Source: MPNP01 sp026710155
GTDB taxonomy: Bacteria; Pseudomonadota; Alphaproteobacteria; Rhodobacterales; Rhodobacteraceae
Length of the DNA: 64,000 bases
Reading direction: 5' to 3'
Assembly: GCA_965200885.1 (NCBI GenBank)
Contig: OZ241737.1
Location: forward strand, 1,674,001 to 1,738,000
Positions within the stretch are counted from its first letter, which is position 1; each line of letters opens with the position of its first letter. Shown here one piece after another: positions 53,410 through 61,286 of this stretch. Made by a program: the position numbers and the translations under genes. Under the pieces are notes generated by a model. The model was not told where the DNA came from and ran no database searches. It saw nothing but the letters and a program-made list of their open reading frames with translations.

Positions 53410-53751
53410 TCAGACCAGCAGGCTGATGATCGTACCACCAATACCCAGGATCACGACAACGATTCCGAACGCCACGGCATAAACCTGGATGGACATGTTC
53501 CGGTCACGCTTGGCACTGTCCTCCCGGAGCTTGGCAAATTCGGTGTCCCGCCTGGCATTGTCTTCCCCCATCTTGGCCTCAAGCTTGGCATTGGCTTCGC
53601 CCATCTTGGCCTCCAACTTGGCATTGTCTTCCCCCATCTTGGCCACCAGGAGTTTCCAGCCCCGGTCATAACTCTCGGTAATCGTGTTCATCCGTTCCTC
53701 CAGGACCGAAAGCCTGCGATCAAGTTCAATGGTTTTATCAGGCTCCGGCAT
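53410..53751 (-). CDS. Small coiled-coil repeat protein with C-terminal membrane helix
   Basis: 113 residues from the ATG at 53751 (an upstream start at 53787 is less likely). MPEPDKTIELDRRLSVLEER opens a coiled coil. Then come three 11-residue repeats of the type AKMGEDNAKLE, and a charged segment ends in RDRNMS. The last 22 residues (VYAVAFGIVVVILGIGGTII) are one membrane helix, so it is tail-anchored. Eleven-residue periodicity suits a right-handed coiled coil. Function unknown. The neighbours are nuclease-like and toxin relics. Confidence 0.65.
   Translation of the reverse strand: MPEPDKTIELDRRLSVLEERMNTITESYDRGWKLLVAKMGEDNAKLEAKMGEANAKLEAKMGEDNARRDTEFAKLREDSAKRDRNMSIQVYAVAFGIVVVILGIGGTIISLLV
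53560..53660. repeat. Three tandem 33-base repeats within the coiled-coil gene
   Basis: The plus strand shows CCCATCTTGGCCTC repeated every 33 bases with few differences. It encodes the three 11-residue units on the minus strand. Near-identity of the copies suggests recent expansion or slippage. Confidence 0.7.
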
Positions 53752-53821
53752 GACCGTTACAATATATCCCCGGCACCGATTTGGCAAGTGGTATTTCCAG
53801 GATTATTTTGGTTTCACGGAA

Positions 53822-53955
53822 TGGGTGTGGAGTTTCTCCACCATTCGGCAAATCAAAAAAAAGGACATGTTGTTCCTGGGGGTGTTATTTTTCAGGCAAA
53901 AGGAAGCAATTCCAAGGCTTGATTTTCTGGTCCTTCTTCATTTTGTTGAACTCAA
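53822..53955. repeat. Hairpin-headed dispersed repeat, copy 2
   Basis: Arms GTGGAG and CTCCAC within AATGG...CCATT are followed by AAATCAAAAAA and about 90 bases similar to 49799-49930. The stem differs from copy 1 yet still pairs. It precedes the coiled-coil gene on the minus strand. Confidence 0.5.
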
Positions 53956-54035
53956 ATATCTCCCGCAAACATTCCTCGTTGCGATGGACCTTTTTGGTCA
54001 TAATGCCGGACGATCGGCAAGTTCAAGGAAATGAC

Positions 54036-54792
54036 TTACATGCGGAGTGTGGAAGGTGATGAATCAGGTTCTTCATCTGGTTCAAGGTTGTTTACACTGG
54101 CCGGATTATCCTTCAACAAAACCGAGAGGCTGCTGATATTACCACTCCGGGCCATTCGGAAAGCATCCGGCAACACAGAAGAACCCAACCTGTTTAGAAC
54201 AAGTGATTCCTCCACGGTCTTTGGTCCACCTGCTTCCTGCAGGTCAAGGAACTCGACCTTGAAACGATCGCTGTCCCTTTCGCCGTTAATCCTCCACATC
54301 TCGGGTACCCCGAGTTCGGCATGGTGTTGTGGCTTGTCTTCATAGGAGTGGGAAACTTCCACCTCGACCACCAGGTCCGGGGGTGTCCCAGCCTCAAAAT
54401 CATCTTTCTCCTTCCTGCCCTTACGCCTGGCAGCATACCAGCCGTCGGCATTTACCCCTAATATAGTAGACGGCATCCGCTTCAAGCCCGACGTTCTGTG
54501 GATCACCCAGACCCTGCCAGCGGTTATCACGTTTTTCCCTGATGATCATCTGCAGGATGGCAGCAGCCGAGGGTATGACCTTGTCACCGGCTGTTGCAGG
54601 ATCCACATGCAAACTCGATGGTGTCATCCAGATGGTGATGCCTTCCCTGGCATCAATCATGACCCGCTTTCCCATGCGGTTCCAGTCAAACTCACGGGCA
54701 AGCGCGGATACCAGTTCCGGTGGAAGCTCCAGCTTCCAGAAGTTGGAACCGAGTGGTCCGATCACATGGTGGTCGTCGGCAGTTGAAGTCAT
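54036..54792 (-). pseudogene. Second Uma2-family gene, frameshifted
   Basis: ATG at 54792 reads MTSTADDHHVIGPLGSNFWK, close to the intact copy. It continues to VGLEADAVYYI near 54460. There a one-base shift moves the frame, and the protein continues GVNADGWYAA and TPPDLVVEVEVSHSYEDKPQ, then HHAELGVPEMWRIN. Apart from that shift the gene is complete. It is preceded by tail copy C. About half the positions in the N-terminal part match the first copy. Confidence 0.7.
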
Positions 54793-54875
54793 CTTTTGGT
54801 TTTCTCCCGGAAGTCATCCCTGGTTACAACCATGGAGTACACATCCTGGCAATCCGATTGGCAAGGAAAATTCAC

Positions 54876-54938
54876 TTACCACTCGACATCGAACTCCTTC
54901 AGGCAGTCACCCGTCCAGCAGGGATTGTCCTTGGTGAT
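54876..54938 (-). repeat. Dispersed gene-tail repeat, copy C (longest tail)
   Basis: Minus-strand reading continuous from about 55020: CFFDLAEHHFMDSSYWRKIH, then ELNYITKDNPCWTGDCLKEF and DVEW-stop. It is the longest intact version of the tail and ends 83 bases before the Uma2 relic. The parent protein was not recognised. The rest of 54939-55186 shows no other gene. Confidence 0.5.
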
Positions 54939-55186
54939 GTAATTGAGCTCATGGATCTTCCGCCAGTATGAGCTATCCATGAAATGATGTTCTGCGAGAT
55001 CGAAAAAGCAGGTGTCCTCCTGAGGAAGAGCCCTTCACGAGAGGGGATAGTAAGTCAGATAACATCCTTGTCGAACGCAGTAGAACCTTAAAAAAGGTTC
55101 TCTTTGGCCATTTGAAATTCTGGCGTTCCTCTTTTGCCCATATCCATTCTGGCCTATTCCTTTCAAACCCTTCATTCCTGGAACGT

Positions 55187-55577
55187 TTATTCATGACGAT
55201 CCAAACCGGAAAGGCTTGTTTGTCCTTGATCTTCAGAAGCCATCAATTTTTCTATCATCGTTTCTGCAACTTCTATTGCCTTGAGCACCTCTTGACGGGT
55301 AAAACTCATTTCAGGATCGTAATCTGCCTCATGGTGCAATTCCTGAAGTGTCACAAAATATTCGGCAAAGCCCCTTGTGGTTTCCGGGAAACTTGCCATG
55401 ACCCCTTCGTCCTTGCACTGGTTCTTGGCATAACCATGTTCGACCGACCGATAGGCTTGGTTCCAGGCCCGCCTACTCCTGTCGGCGGCTTATGTCCAAA
55501 CCGCCCTGCAGGGAAGAAATCTGGAGCTCCCAAATTCTTGTATCAACATTGCCAAAATCAGGAATCTTGTCCAACAT
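55187..55577 (-). pseudogene. HEPN-like protein gene, frameshifted
   Basis: An ATG at 55577 reads MLDKIPDFGNVDTRIWELQI and stops at TAG. One frame over, it continues RAWNQAYRSVEHGYAKNQCK, then FPETTRGFAEYFVTLQELHH, EADYDPEMSFTR and a helical end. The AYRSVEHG...FP...FA..FV.LQ..RH.ADYDP pattern resembles HEPN-type helical proteins found next to nucleotidyltransferases. No partner is present here. The 70-codon open frame at the end is not a gene by itself. Confidence 0.45.
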
Positions 55578-55763
55578 GAAAGCCGAAAGCCCTAGGCGAT
55601 CATACAGTCCGGCTACAAGCGACTATCACCATATGAACCATTGGCATCGATACTGCCATTGCATTGGCTGTAATTCCTGCCTAAAATACAACTTGATTAG
55701 AGGGATGCTGAATAATTGCACAAAATTTTATTATTCAATCACTGAGAGGATTGAAAAACATGT

Positions 55764-55970
55764 TTAGAGATTACCTTCAATCAGGGCTCTTTTACGTGCC
55801 AATTTTCGGGATCTTCTAATAGCCTCGGATTTTTCGCGTGCTTTCTTCTGGGATGGCTTTTCATAATGCTGTCGAAGCTTCATCTCTCTGAATACACCTT
55901 CTCTCTGAAGTTTCTTTTTGAGTACCCTAATCGCCTGTTCAACATTATTGTCACGAACAATTACTTGCAT
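55764..55970 (-). CDS. rpsU: Ribosomal protein bS21
   Basis: 68 residues from the ATG at 55970. MQVIVRDNNVEQAIRVLKKK, then LQREGVFREMKLRQHYEKPS, and a basic tail RRSRKLARKRAL are diagnostic. Small-subunit protein needed for translation initiation. Divergent from COQ9, a neighbourhood conserved in alphaproteobacteria. It marks the right boundary of the accessory region. Confidence 0.96.
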   Translation of the reverse strand: MQVIVRDNNVEQAIRVLKKKLQREGVFREMKLRQHYEKPSQKKAREKSEAIRRSRKLARKRALIEGNL

Positions 55971-56184
55971 AAAACCGAGCCACCTTTCAAACAAGAAAAT
56001 AATAGTAATATAGCATTTATCCCTTATATAGTTCCATAAATAAGGTAAGGAAATTGCTTCAATAGTTTAAATAAATCCATTTTATGGATTTTAAAGAACC
56101 TAAAGTTAAAACAATTTAATTGTAAGCAAGAATCAATAGTGAATGGACCGTTTTGAAAAAAGTACCAATAATGGAAGGAAAAAA

Positions 56185-56892
56185 ATGAACGATAATTTGG
56201 AAGATGATGCAATCAAGGATAAGATCCTGGAACATGCCTTGCAACATGTGCCTTTTGATGGGTGGACCAAGGTTGCTTTCGAGTCGGCTCTGCAAGATGC
56301 CAGTATAAAGTTGGAAACAGGTTATCAGCTTTTCCCCAAGGGAGAAGCGGATTTAACGCTTTATTTCCATGAATATGGTGACAAGAAAATGTTGGAGGCT
56401 CTCGCTGAGACTGATCTTGGTGCATTGAGATACAGTGAAAAAATTGCCGAAGCAATCTGGTTAAGGGTTACAGTTGTTGAATCTCACCAAATATTGATTA
56501 AAAAACTCATGGCGACCTTTTTGCTTCCCGTCAACATGCTTCCGGGTACCAAATTGGTTTGGGGTACAGCAGACAAGATTTGGAATTTTATGGATGATGA
56601 TTCCGAAGATTATAACTGGTATACCAAGCGAATGATTCTTTCGGGAATAATTTCGTCAACATTTTTGTTCTTTATCGGTGATCATAGCGAAGGTTTCATT
56701 GATACAAGGGAATTTATAAACCGCCGGATCAATGATGTGATGGATTTTGAAAAATTGAAATCCCATGCTAGGGGAAATCCCATTTTCAAACCTCTATTCA
56801 GAACCCTTGAAAAACTTCCGATAAGAAATAAAACGGCTGGATTTGAAAACAGCAGATATCCAGGTTGGGTACCAAATGAGGAAAACAATTAA
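56185..56892 (+). CDS. COQ9 family ubiquinone biosynthesis protein
   Basis: 235 residues from the ATG at 56185, chosen because GGAAGG lies upstream; an in-frame ATG at 56143 is possible. ILEHALQHVPFDGWTKVAFE and ADLTLYFHEYGDKKMLEAL near the start, plus WGTADKIWNFMDDDSEDYNW, match COQ9. COQ9 proteins bind lipid and assist ring hydroxylation in ubiquinone synthesis. Its stop overlaps the next start (TAATG). Confidence 0.92.
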   Translation: MNDNLEDDAIKDKILEHALQHVPFDGWTKVAFESALQDASIKLETGYQLFPKGEADLTLYFHEYGDKKMLEALAETDLGALRYSEKIAEAIWLRVTVVESHQILIKKLMATFLLPVNMLPGTKLVWGTADKIWNFMDDDSEDYNWYTKRMILSGIISSTFLFFIGDHSEGFIDTREFINRRINDVMDFEKLKSHARGNPIFKPLFRTLEKLPIRNKTAGFENSRYPGWVPNEENN

Positions 56893-57881
56893 TGACAAAA
56901 ACCATGCGTGTGGTGGAAATTTCCAGTTTTGGTAGACCTGAAGTATTAAAACTCAACCAGAGGGAAATTCCAACCCCGGAAGGCAATCAGATACTGATTC
57001 AAAATGCAAGCGCTGGTGTCAACAGACCGGATATACTGCAGAGATCGGGTTCTTACAGCCCTCCAAAGGAGGCAAGCGATCTCCCGGGTTTGGAAAGTGC
57101 CGGAACCATCGTGGCAGTTGGTGAAAGAGTCTCTCGATGGAAAATTGGAGATGCGGTATGTGCACTTCTTCCCGGAGGTGGTTATGCTGAATATTCTCTG
57201 ACACACGAGAACCATGCGCTGCCAGTACCTACGGGTATGGATTTCAATACTGCAGCAGCTATTTGCGAGACCTACTTTACCGTCTGGAGCAATGTTTTTA
57301 TGCGGGGAGGTCTCAAGTCAGGTGAAACAATCCTGATTCATGGTGGCAGTTCCGGGATAGGCACCACGGCAATTCAGTTGGCTGAATTGTTTGGAGCCAG
57401 AGTATTTACCACAGTGGGTTCTGCCGAAAAAGCACGGGTGTGCAAGGAACTTGGGGCTGAATTGGCCATCAACTACAACAATCAGGATTTCGTTGAAGAA
57501 ATCAGTGATATTACCGGTAAAAAGGGAGTTGACCTGATTTTGGATATGGTGGGAGGAGATTATCTTCCAAAAAATGTAAAAATTTTGGCTGATGATGGAA
57601 GACTGGTTCAAATTGCTTTTTTGAAGGGACCTAAAATCGAATTGAACTTTGCCCAGTTGATGGTAAGACGATTAACCATTACCGGCAGCACTCTCCGACC
57701 CCAATCAGATTTGGCCAAGGCAAGAATTGCTGAAGACCTTTTGGAAAAGGTATTCCCTTATTTGGAAACAGGCCGGATAAAACCAATCATGGATTCAACT
57801 TTCAAACTTGATGAGGTTGTTGAAGCTCATAAGAAAATGGAATCCTCCAAGCATATTGGAAAAATAGTATTGGAAATCTAA
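56892..57881 (+). CDS. NAD(P)H quinone oxidoreductase, PIG3/zeta-crystallin type MDR
   Basis: 329 residues, zinc-free medium-chain reductase: NASAGVNRPDILQRSGSYSP, LPGLESAGTIVAVGE, HGGSSGIGTTAIQLAELFGA (NADPH loop) and LDMVGGDYLPKN. It reduces quinones with NAD(P)H. It is translationally coupled to COQ9, which suggests quinone metabolism as common theme. Confidence 0.9.
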   Translation: MTKTMRVVEISSFGRPEVLKLNQREIPTPEGNQILIQNASAGVNRPDILQRSGSYSPPKEASDLPGLESAGTIVAVGERVSRWKIGDAVCALLPGGGYAEYSLTHENHALPVPTGMDFNTAAAICETYFTVWSNVFMRGGLKSGETILIHGGSSGIGTTAIQLAELFGARVFTTVGSAEKARVCKELGAELAINYNNQDFVEEISDITGKKGVDLILDMVGGDYLPKNVKILADDGRLVQIAFLKGPKIELNFAQLMVRRLTITGSTLRPQSDLAKARIAEDLLEKVFPYLETGRIKPIMDSTFKLDEVVEAHKKMESSKHIGKIVLEI

Positions 57882-57978
57882 ATAAGTAAGAACCTGCTAA
57901 TTTGAAAAATGCCAGTTCCAGAATGTAAGATGGGCCTTTGGCTTGCATGATCTGGGCTGTTGAATTAATGGAAATGCA

Positions 57979-58587
57979 ATGAAACCTATAATGGCTAAAG
58001 CAACTGCCGTATGGTTGGTTGATAACACATCACTGACTTTTGACCAGATAGCGAAATTCTGTGGTATGCATTTGTTGGAAGTCGAAGGGATTGCCAACGA
58101 AGATGTTGCAGTGGGAATTTTGGGCATTGATCCCATAGCAGGCAACCAAATCGAAAAATCTGAAATCGAGAAGGGAGAGGCGGACCCCAGTTATGAACTG
58201 CAGTTGAAGATACCTCTCATGGTCAAGGATGAGAAGAAAAGAACAGGTACCAGATATACGCCCGTTGCCAAAAGGCAGGATCGACCACGAGCAATCCTTT
58301 GGTTGATCAAGAATCATCCCGAAATAGTTGATGGTCAGATTTGCAAACTCATCGGAACGACAAAAACAACGATTGAAGCAATCAGGAATCGAACACATTG
58401 GAATATCAGCAATATCCAACCAGTTGATCCGGTCGCCCTTGGATTGTGTAAGCAAACGAGTTTGGATGGGGCTATCCAGAAGGCTCAAGCAAAGCAAAAA
58501 AAGGAATCAGAAGTACAGCAACCACAAGAAGACAAATTTCTGAATTCAATCAAGGACAACCTGAAGGATTTTGATCCAGTAAACTAG
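57979..58587 (+). CDS. TrcR-type transcriptional regulator (DUF1013)
   Basis: 202 residues. MKPIMAKATAVWLVDNTSLT and FDQIAKFCGMHLLEVEGIAN open the protein. RQDRPRAILWLIKNHPEI and GTTKTTIEAIRNRTHWN form the second helical DNA-binding-like half. DUF1013 is essentially restricted to alphaproteobacteria, where it was described as a cell-cycle regulator (TrcR). It supports the taxonomic call. Confidence 0.9.
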   Translation: MKPIMAKATAVWLVDNTSLTFDQIAKFCGMHLLEVEGIANEDVAVGILGIDPIAGNQIEKSEIEKGEADPSYELQLKIPLMVKDEKKRTGTRYTPVAKRQDRPRAILWLIKNHPEIVDGQICKLIGTTKTTIEAIRNRTHWNISNIQPVDPVALGLCKQTSLDGAIQKAQAKQKKESEVQQPQEDKFLNSIKDNLKDFDPVN

Positions 58588-58669
58588 GTTGTAAATCATT
58601 GGTTGTTGATGATAGCCGAAGAATCAGGTCCAATAATTTCCTATTCCATAATGTGATTGAATCCCGGCT

Positions 58670-59023
58670 TTATTCTTTTTCGATTGTACACATAAGTGGA
58701 TGGCCATGCTCCTGTGCAAGTCTCAGCACCTGATTGGCCTTGGTTTCAGCAATTTCATGGATGAAAACACCTGCTACTCCCACTCCCTTGTTATGAACGG
58801 TTAGCATCAGGTCAAATGCCTTTTCGGGAGAAAAGGCAAAAACCGCCTGTAACACCGCAACCACAAATTCCATCGGTGTGTAATCATCATTCATGAGCAG
58901 AACCTTGTACATTGGAGGTTTCTCGATTTCCTCCTCATGTTTCGGAACCAATACAGCGGTGACGCCATCATTTGGCGTGGATTGCTCATTACCAGCAGAT
59001 CCAACCAGGATAATTGCTTTCAA
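58670..59023 (-). CDS. clpS: ClpS adaptor
   Basis: 117 residues. PPMYKVLLMNDDYTPMEFVV, the KGVGVAGVFIHEIAETKANQ block and C-terminal HPLMCTIEKE are ClpS hallmarks. It binds N-degron substrates and delivers them to ClpAP. No clpA is adjacent. The first 30 residues are a variable extension, so a shorter start may be used. It is divergent from the HAD gene. Confidence 0.95.
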   Translation of the reverse strand: MKAIILVGSAGNEQSTPNDGVTAVLVPKHEEEIEKPPMYKVLLMNDDYTPMEFVVAVLQAVFAFSPEKAFDLMLTVHNKGVGVAGVFIHEIAETKANQVLRLAQEHGHPLMCTIEKE

Positions 59024-59089
59024 TCTTCAACTCTTTTCTTTATCAATCAGACAACTATTCGATTACCATAAATTCACAAGTAGACAAAG

Positions 59090-59791
59090 ATGATTTCGAC
59101 AATTGCTTTTGATGCAGATGATACTCTTTGGTCAAATAACAAACATTTCAATACTACTGAGGATACCTTCAAAAGCCTTTTGGAAGAATATTCCACCTCT
59201 TCTGACCTGAGTGCACATTTACTCAAGGTCGAAAAGAAAAACATTGCTTACCATGGCTTCGGTGTGAAGAGTTTTACTCTTTCCATGATTGAAACCGCCA
59301 TTGAAGTCACTCAGGGAAGGGTACCGACCAGTATAATTTCACAAATTCTTGATTTGGGAAGGGAACTGCAAAGATATCCCCTGGTACTTTATCCTGGGGT
59401 CAGGAATTTAATCGAAAAACTAAGCAACGACTATACCCTGATAATGATCACAATGGGAGATTTGTTTGATCAGGAAAGGAAAATAGCACAGTCAGGCCTG
59501 GGCAATCTCTTTGATCATATTGAAATAGTCAGCAAGAAAACATCCGAAAATTACGATTCTATTTTTGATCGGCACGAAATCGATTGTTCCTCTTGTGTTA
59601 TGGTAGGCAATTCCATTCGCTCAGATATTCTTCCATCCATGAAGGTAGGTTGTTGGGGTGTTCTGGTGTCCAATGAGCCAAACTGGGAATACGAAAATGA
59701 AGCCACGAAACCAATGGATTCAAAGAGGTATTTTGAAATCTCGGAATTAATGCAACTACAAAATGTATTGTCACAAATAAATTCTTCATAA
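59090..59791 (+). CDS. HAD-family hydrolase
   Basis: 233 residues. Motif I FDADDTLW (Asp8, Asp10), motif II in LIMITMGD, motif III Lys in VSKKTSENY, motif IV MVGNSIRSDILPS. A helical cap lies between 20 and 95. A phosphatase of unknown substrate, similar to YjjG/Gph-like proteins. The following gene begins at the next base. Confidence 0.88.
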   Translation: MISTIAFDADDTLWSNNKHFNTTEDTFKSLLEEYSTSSDLSAHLLKVEKKNIAYHGFGVKSFTLSMIETAIEVTQGRVPTSIISQILDLGRELQRYPLVLYPGVRNLIEKLSNDYTLIMITMGDLFDQERKIAQSGLGNLFDHIEIVSKKTSENYDSIFDRHEIDCSSCVMVGNSIRSDILPSMKVGCWGVLVSNEPNWEYENEATKPMDSKRYFEISELMQLQNVLSQINSS

Positions 59792-59890
59792 ATGGTCTTG
59801 AAGATTAAAAAGTTAAATGATATAAGAATCGGAACTATTGGTCACAAAAATAAAATCAATATTGTGGCTTTGAAATTTAAGTACAGGCAA

Positions 59891-61261
59891 ATGATTATAA
59901 AAATCGTTACATCAAAATTTTGTACACAATTTATAACTGCTTTGGCAGCAATTATAATTGCTTGTTCGATTAATGGCAAAGCACAGGCGGCGCCATATGC
60001 CGCGGTTGTGATGGACGCAAGGAATGGAGAAATACTGCATTCAAGAAGCGCTGACAGGATACTTCACCCTGCATCCTTGACTAAAATGATGACCCTTTAT
60101 GTTGTATTCGAGGCAGTTGAGAATGGTGAGATTTCCTTGGATTCAAAGGTAAGGATTTCCAAAAGGGCTGCAACAGAACCCCCGTCAAAACTTTACCTGC
60201 AAGCCGGATCAAGGGTTCGGTTGAGATACCTGATCAGGGGAGCTGCCGTAAGATCCGCCAATGATGCCTCAACAGCTCTTGCCGAAGCCATTGAGGGTAG
60301 TCTGGAAGCATTCACCAGACGAATGAACAACACGGCAAAGCAAATGGGCATGACAAACACCCATTTCAAAAATGCCAATGGTTTGACCCAAAAAGGGCAT
60401 TATTCCACAGCTAGGGATATGACCATTCTCGGTCGTCACATGGTTTATGATTATCCCGACTATTACAATCTCTTTTCAAGGAAATACACCGATGTTGGAG
60501 GTCAAACCGTTTACAACACAAACCGGCGATTCCTGACAAATTACAGTGGTGCTGACGGTATAAAGACAGGCTACACCCAAGCTGCCGGTTTCAATTTGGT
60601 GGCATCTGCAAAGCGCGGTAATGTTCGTATAATTACGACCGTATTTGGCGGCAAATCAACTACCACCAGAAATGCGCAGGTCGCCAAATTGATGGATTTG
60701 GGCTTTTCAAGGGCCAAAGCCAATATTAGGCTGGTCAAGCCCAAGGTTCCTCCCTATGGGAAATATACCCTTAACGGAAAGGTTTTGGCTGAGTTACCCT
60801 CTCCGACACTCAGACCGAATGTTTTGGCTGAAATGGATGACATGCAGGATAAGGTGGAATCTGTAGAAGTGGGTTATGCCGAGCTGGATAATTCAAACCA
60901 TTTGGAAATCATTGAGCTGGGGGGAGCATCCGACCCATTGACCACTGACGGGCAGGAATGGGACAGTTTCTTGCCTTTGCCGAGACCGAGGGGACTTACC
61001 TTGTTAGATGGCACAAATATAGTGTCCAAGAATTCCGGGGTGGTTCTTGGAACATATTATTCCAAGAGCCTGGCCAACAGCAATGCCAGGAAATTGGAGT
61101 TCATGGTGCCTTCAGAACTGTTTTCGGCCAAGAAAATTCTGATTGATAGTGGTCGCGGTATTGTACTGAAGTACATCGGGATGGAGGAAAAATCGGCTGA
61201 GAAAGTATGCCGTATACTCGCCCGACGCAAGTCCAAATGCCAGGTGATCTATATCCGATAG
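59891..61261 (+). CDS. D-alanyl-D-alanine carboxypeptidase (S11) with C-terminal SPOR-like part
   Basis: 456 residues from the ATG at 59891, where a standard signal peptide begins (cleavage after GKAQA). A start at 59792 would add a tail without function. Penicillin-binding motifs: Ser62-x-x-Lys65 in ASLTK, Ser122-Ala-Asn124 in RSANDAS, Lys225-Thr-Gly in IKTGYT. It trims the terminal D-Ala from peptidoglycan in the periplasm. The end (about 385-456, VVLGTYYSKSLANSNARKLE) resembles a SPOR wall-binding fold. Confidence 0.92.
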   Translation: MIIKIVTSKFCTQFITALAAIIIACSINGKAQAAPYAAVVMDARNGEILHSRSADRILHPASLTKMMTLYVVFEAVENGEISLDSKVRISKRAATEPPSKLYLQAGSRVRLRYLIRGAAVRSANDASTALAEAIEGSLEAFTRRMNNTAKQMGMTNTHFKNANGLTQKGHYSTARDMTILGRHMVYDYPDYYNLFSRKYTDVGGQTVYNTNRRFLTNYSGADGIKTGYTQAAGFNLVASAKRGNVRIITTVFGGKSTTTRNAQVAKLMDLGFSRAKANIRLVKPKVPPYGKYTLNGKVLAELPSPTLRPNVLAEMDDMQDKVESVEVGYAELDNSNHLEIIELGGASDPLTTDGQEWDSFLPLPRPRGLTLLDGTNIVSKNSGVVLGTYYSKSLANSNARKLEFMVPSELFSAKKILIDSGRGIVLKYIGMEEKSAEKVCRILARRKSKCQVIYIR

Positions 61262-61286
61262 CAAATTGGGCATTCCCGCTGAGTTT

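Noticed and set aside
53275..53922. 215-codon plus-strand open frame with repeated LGIVFPHLG units
   Set aside because: The repeats are the antisense of the 33-base units in the coiled-coil gene; the minus frame has a start, helix and tail anchor.
50913..54938. Integron cassette array (attC sites between minus-strand genes)
   Set aside because: The repeated element is a protein-coding tail, not an imperfect palindrome, and no GTTRRRY/RYYYAAC core pair was found; no integrase in the window.
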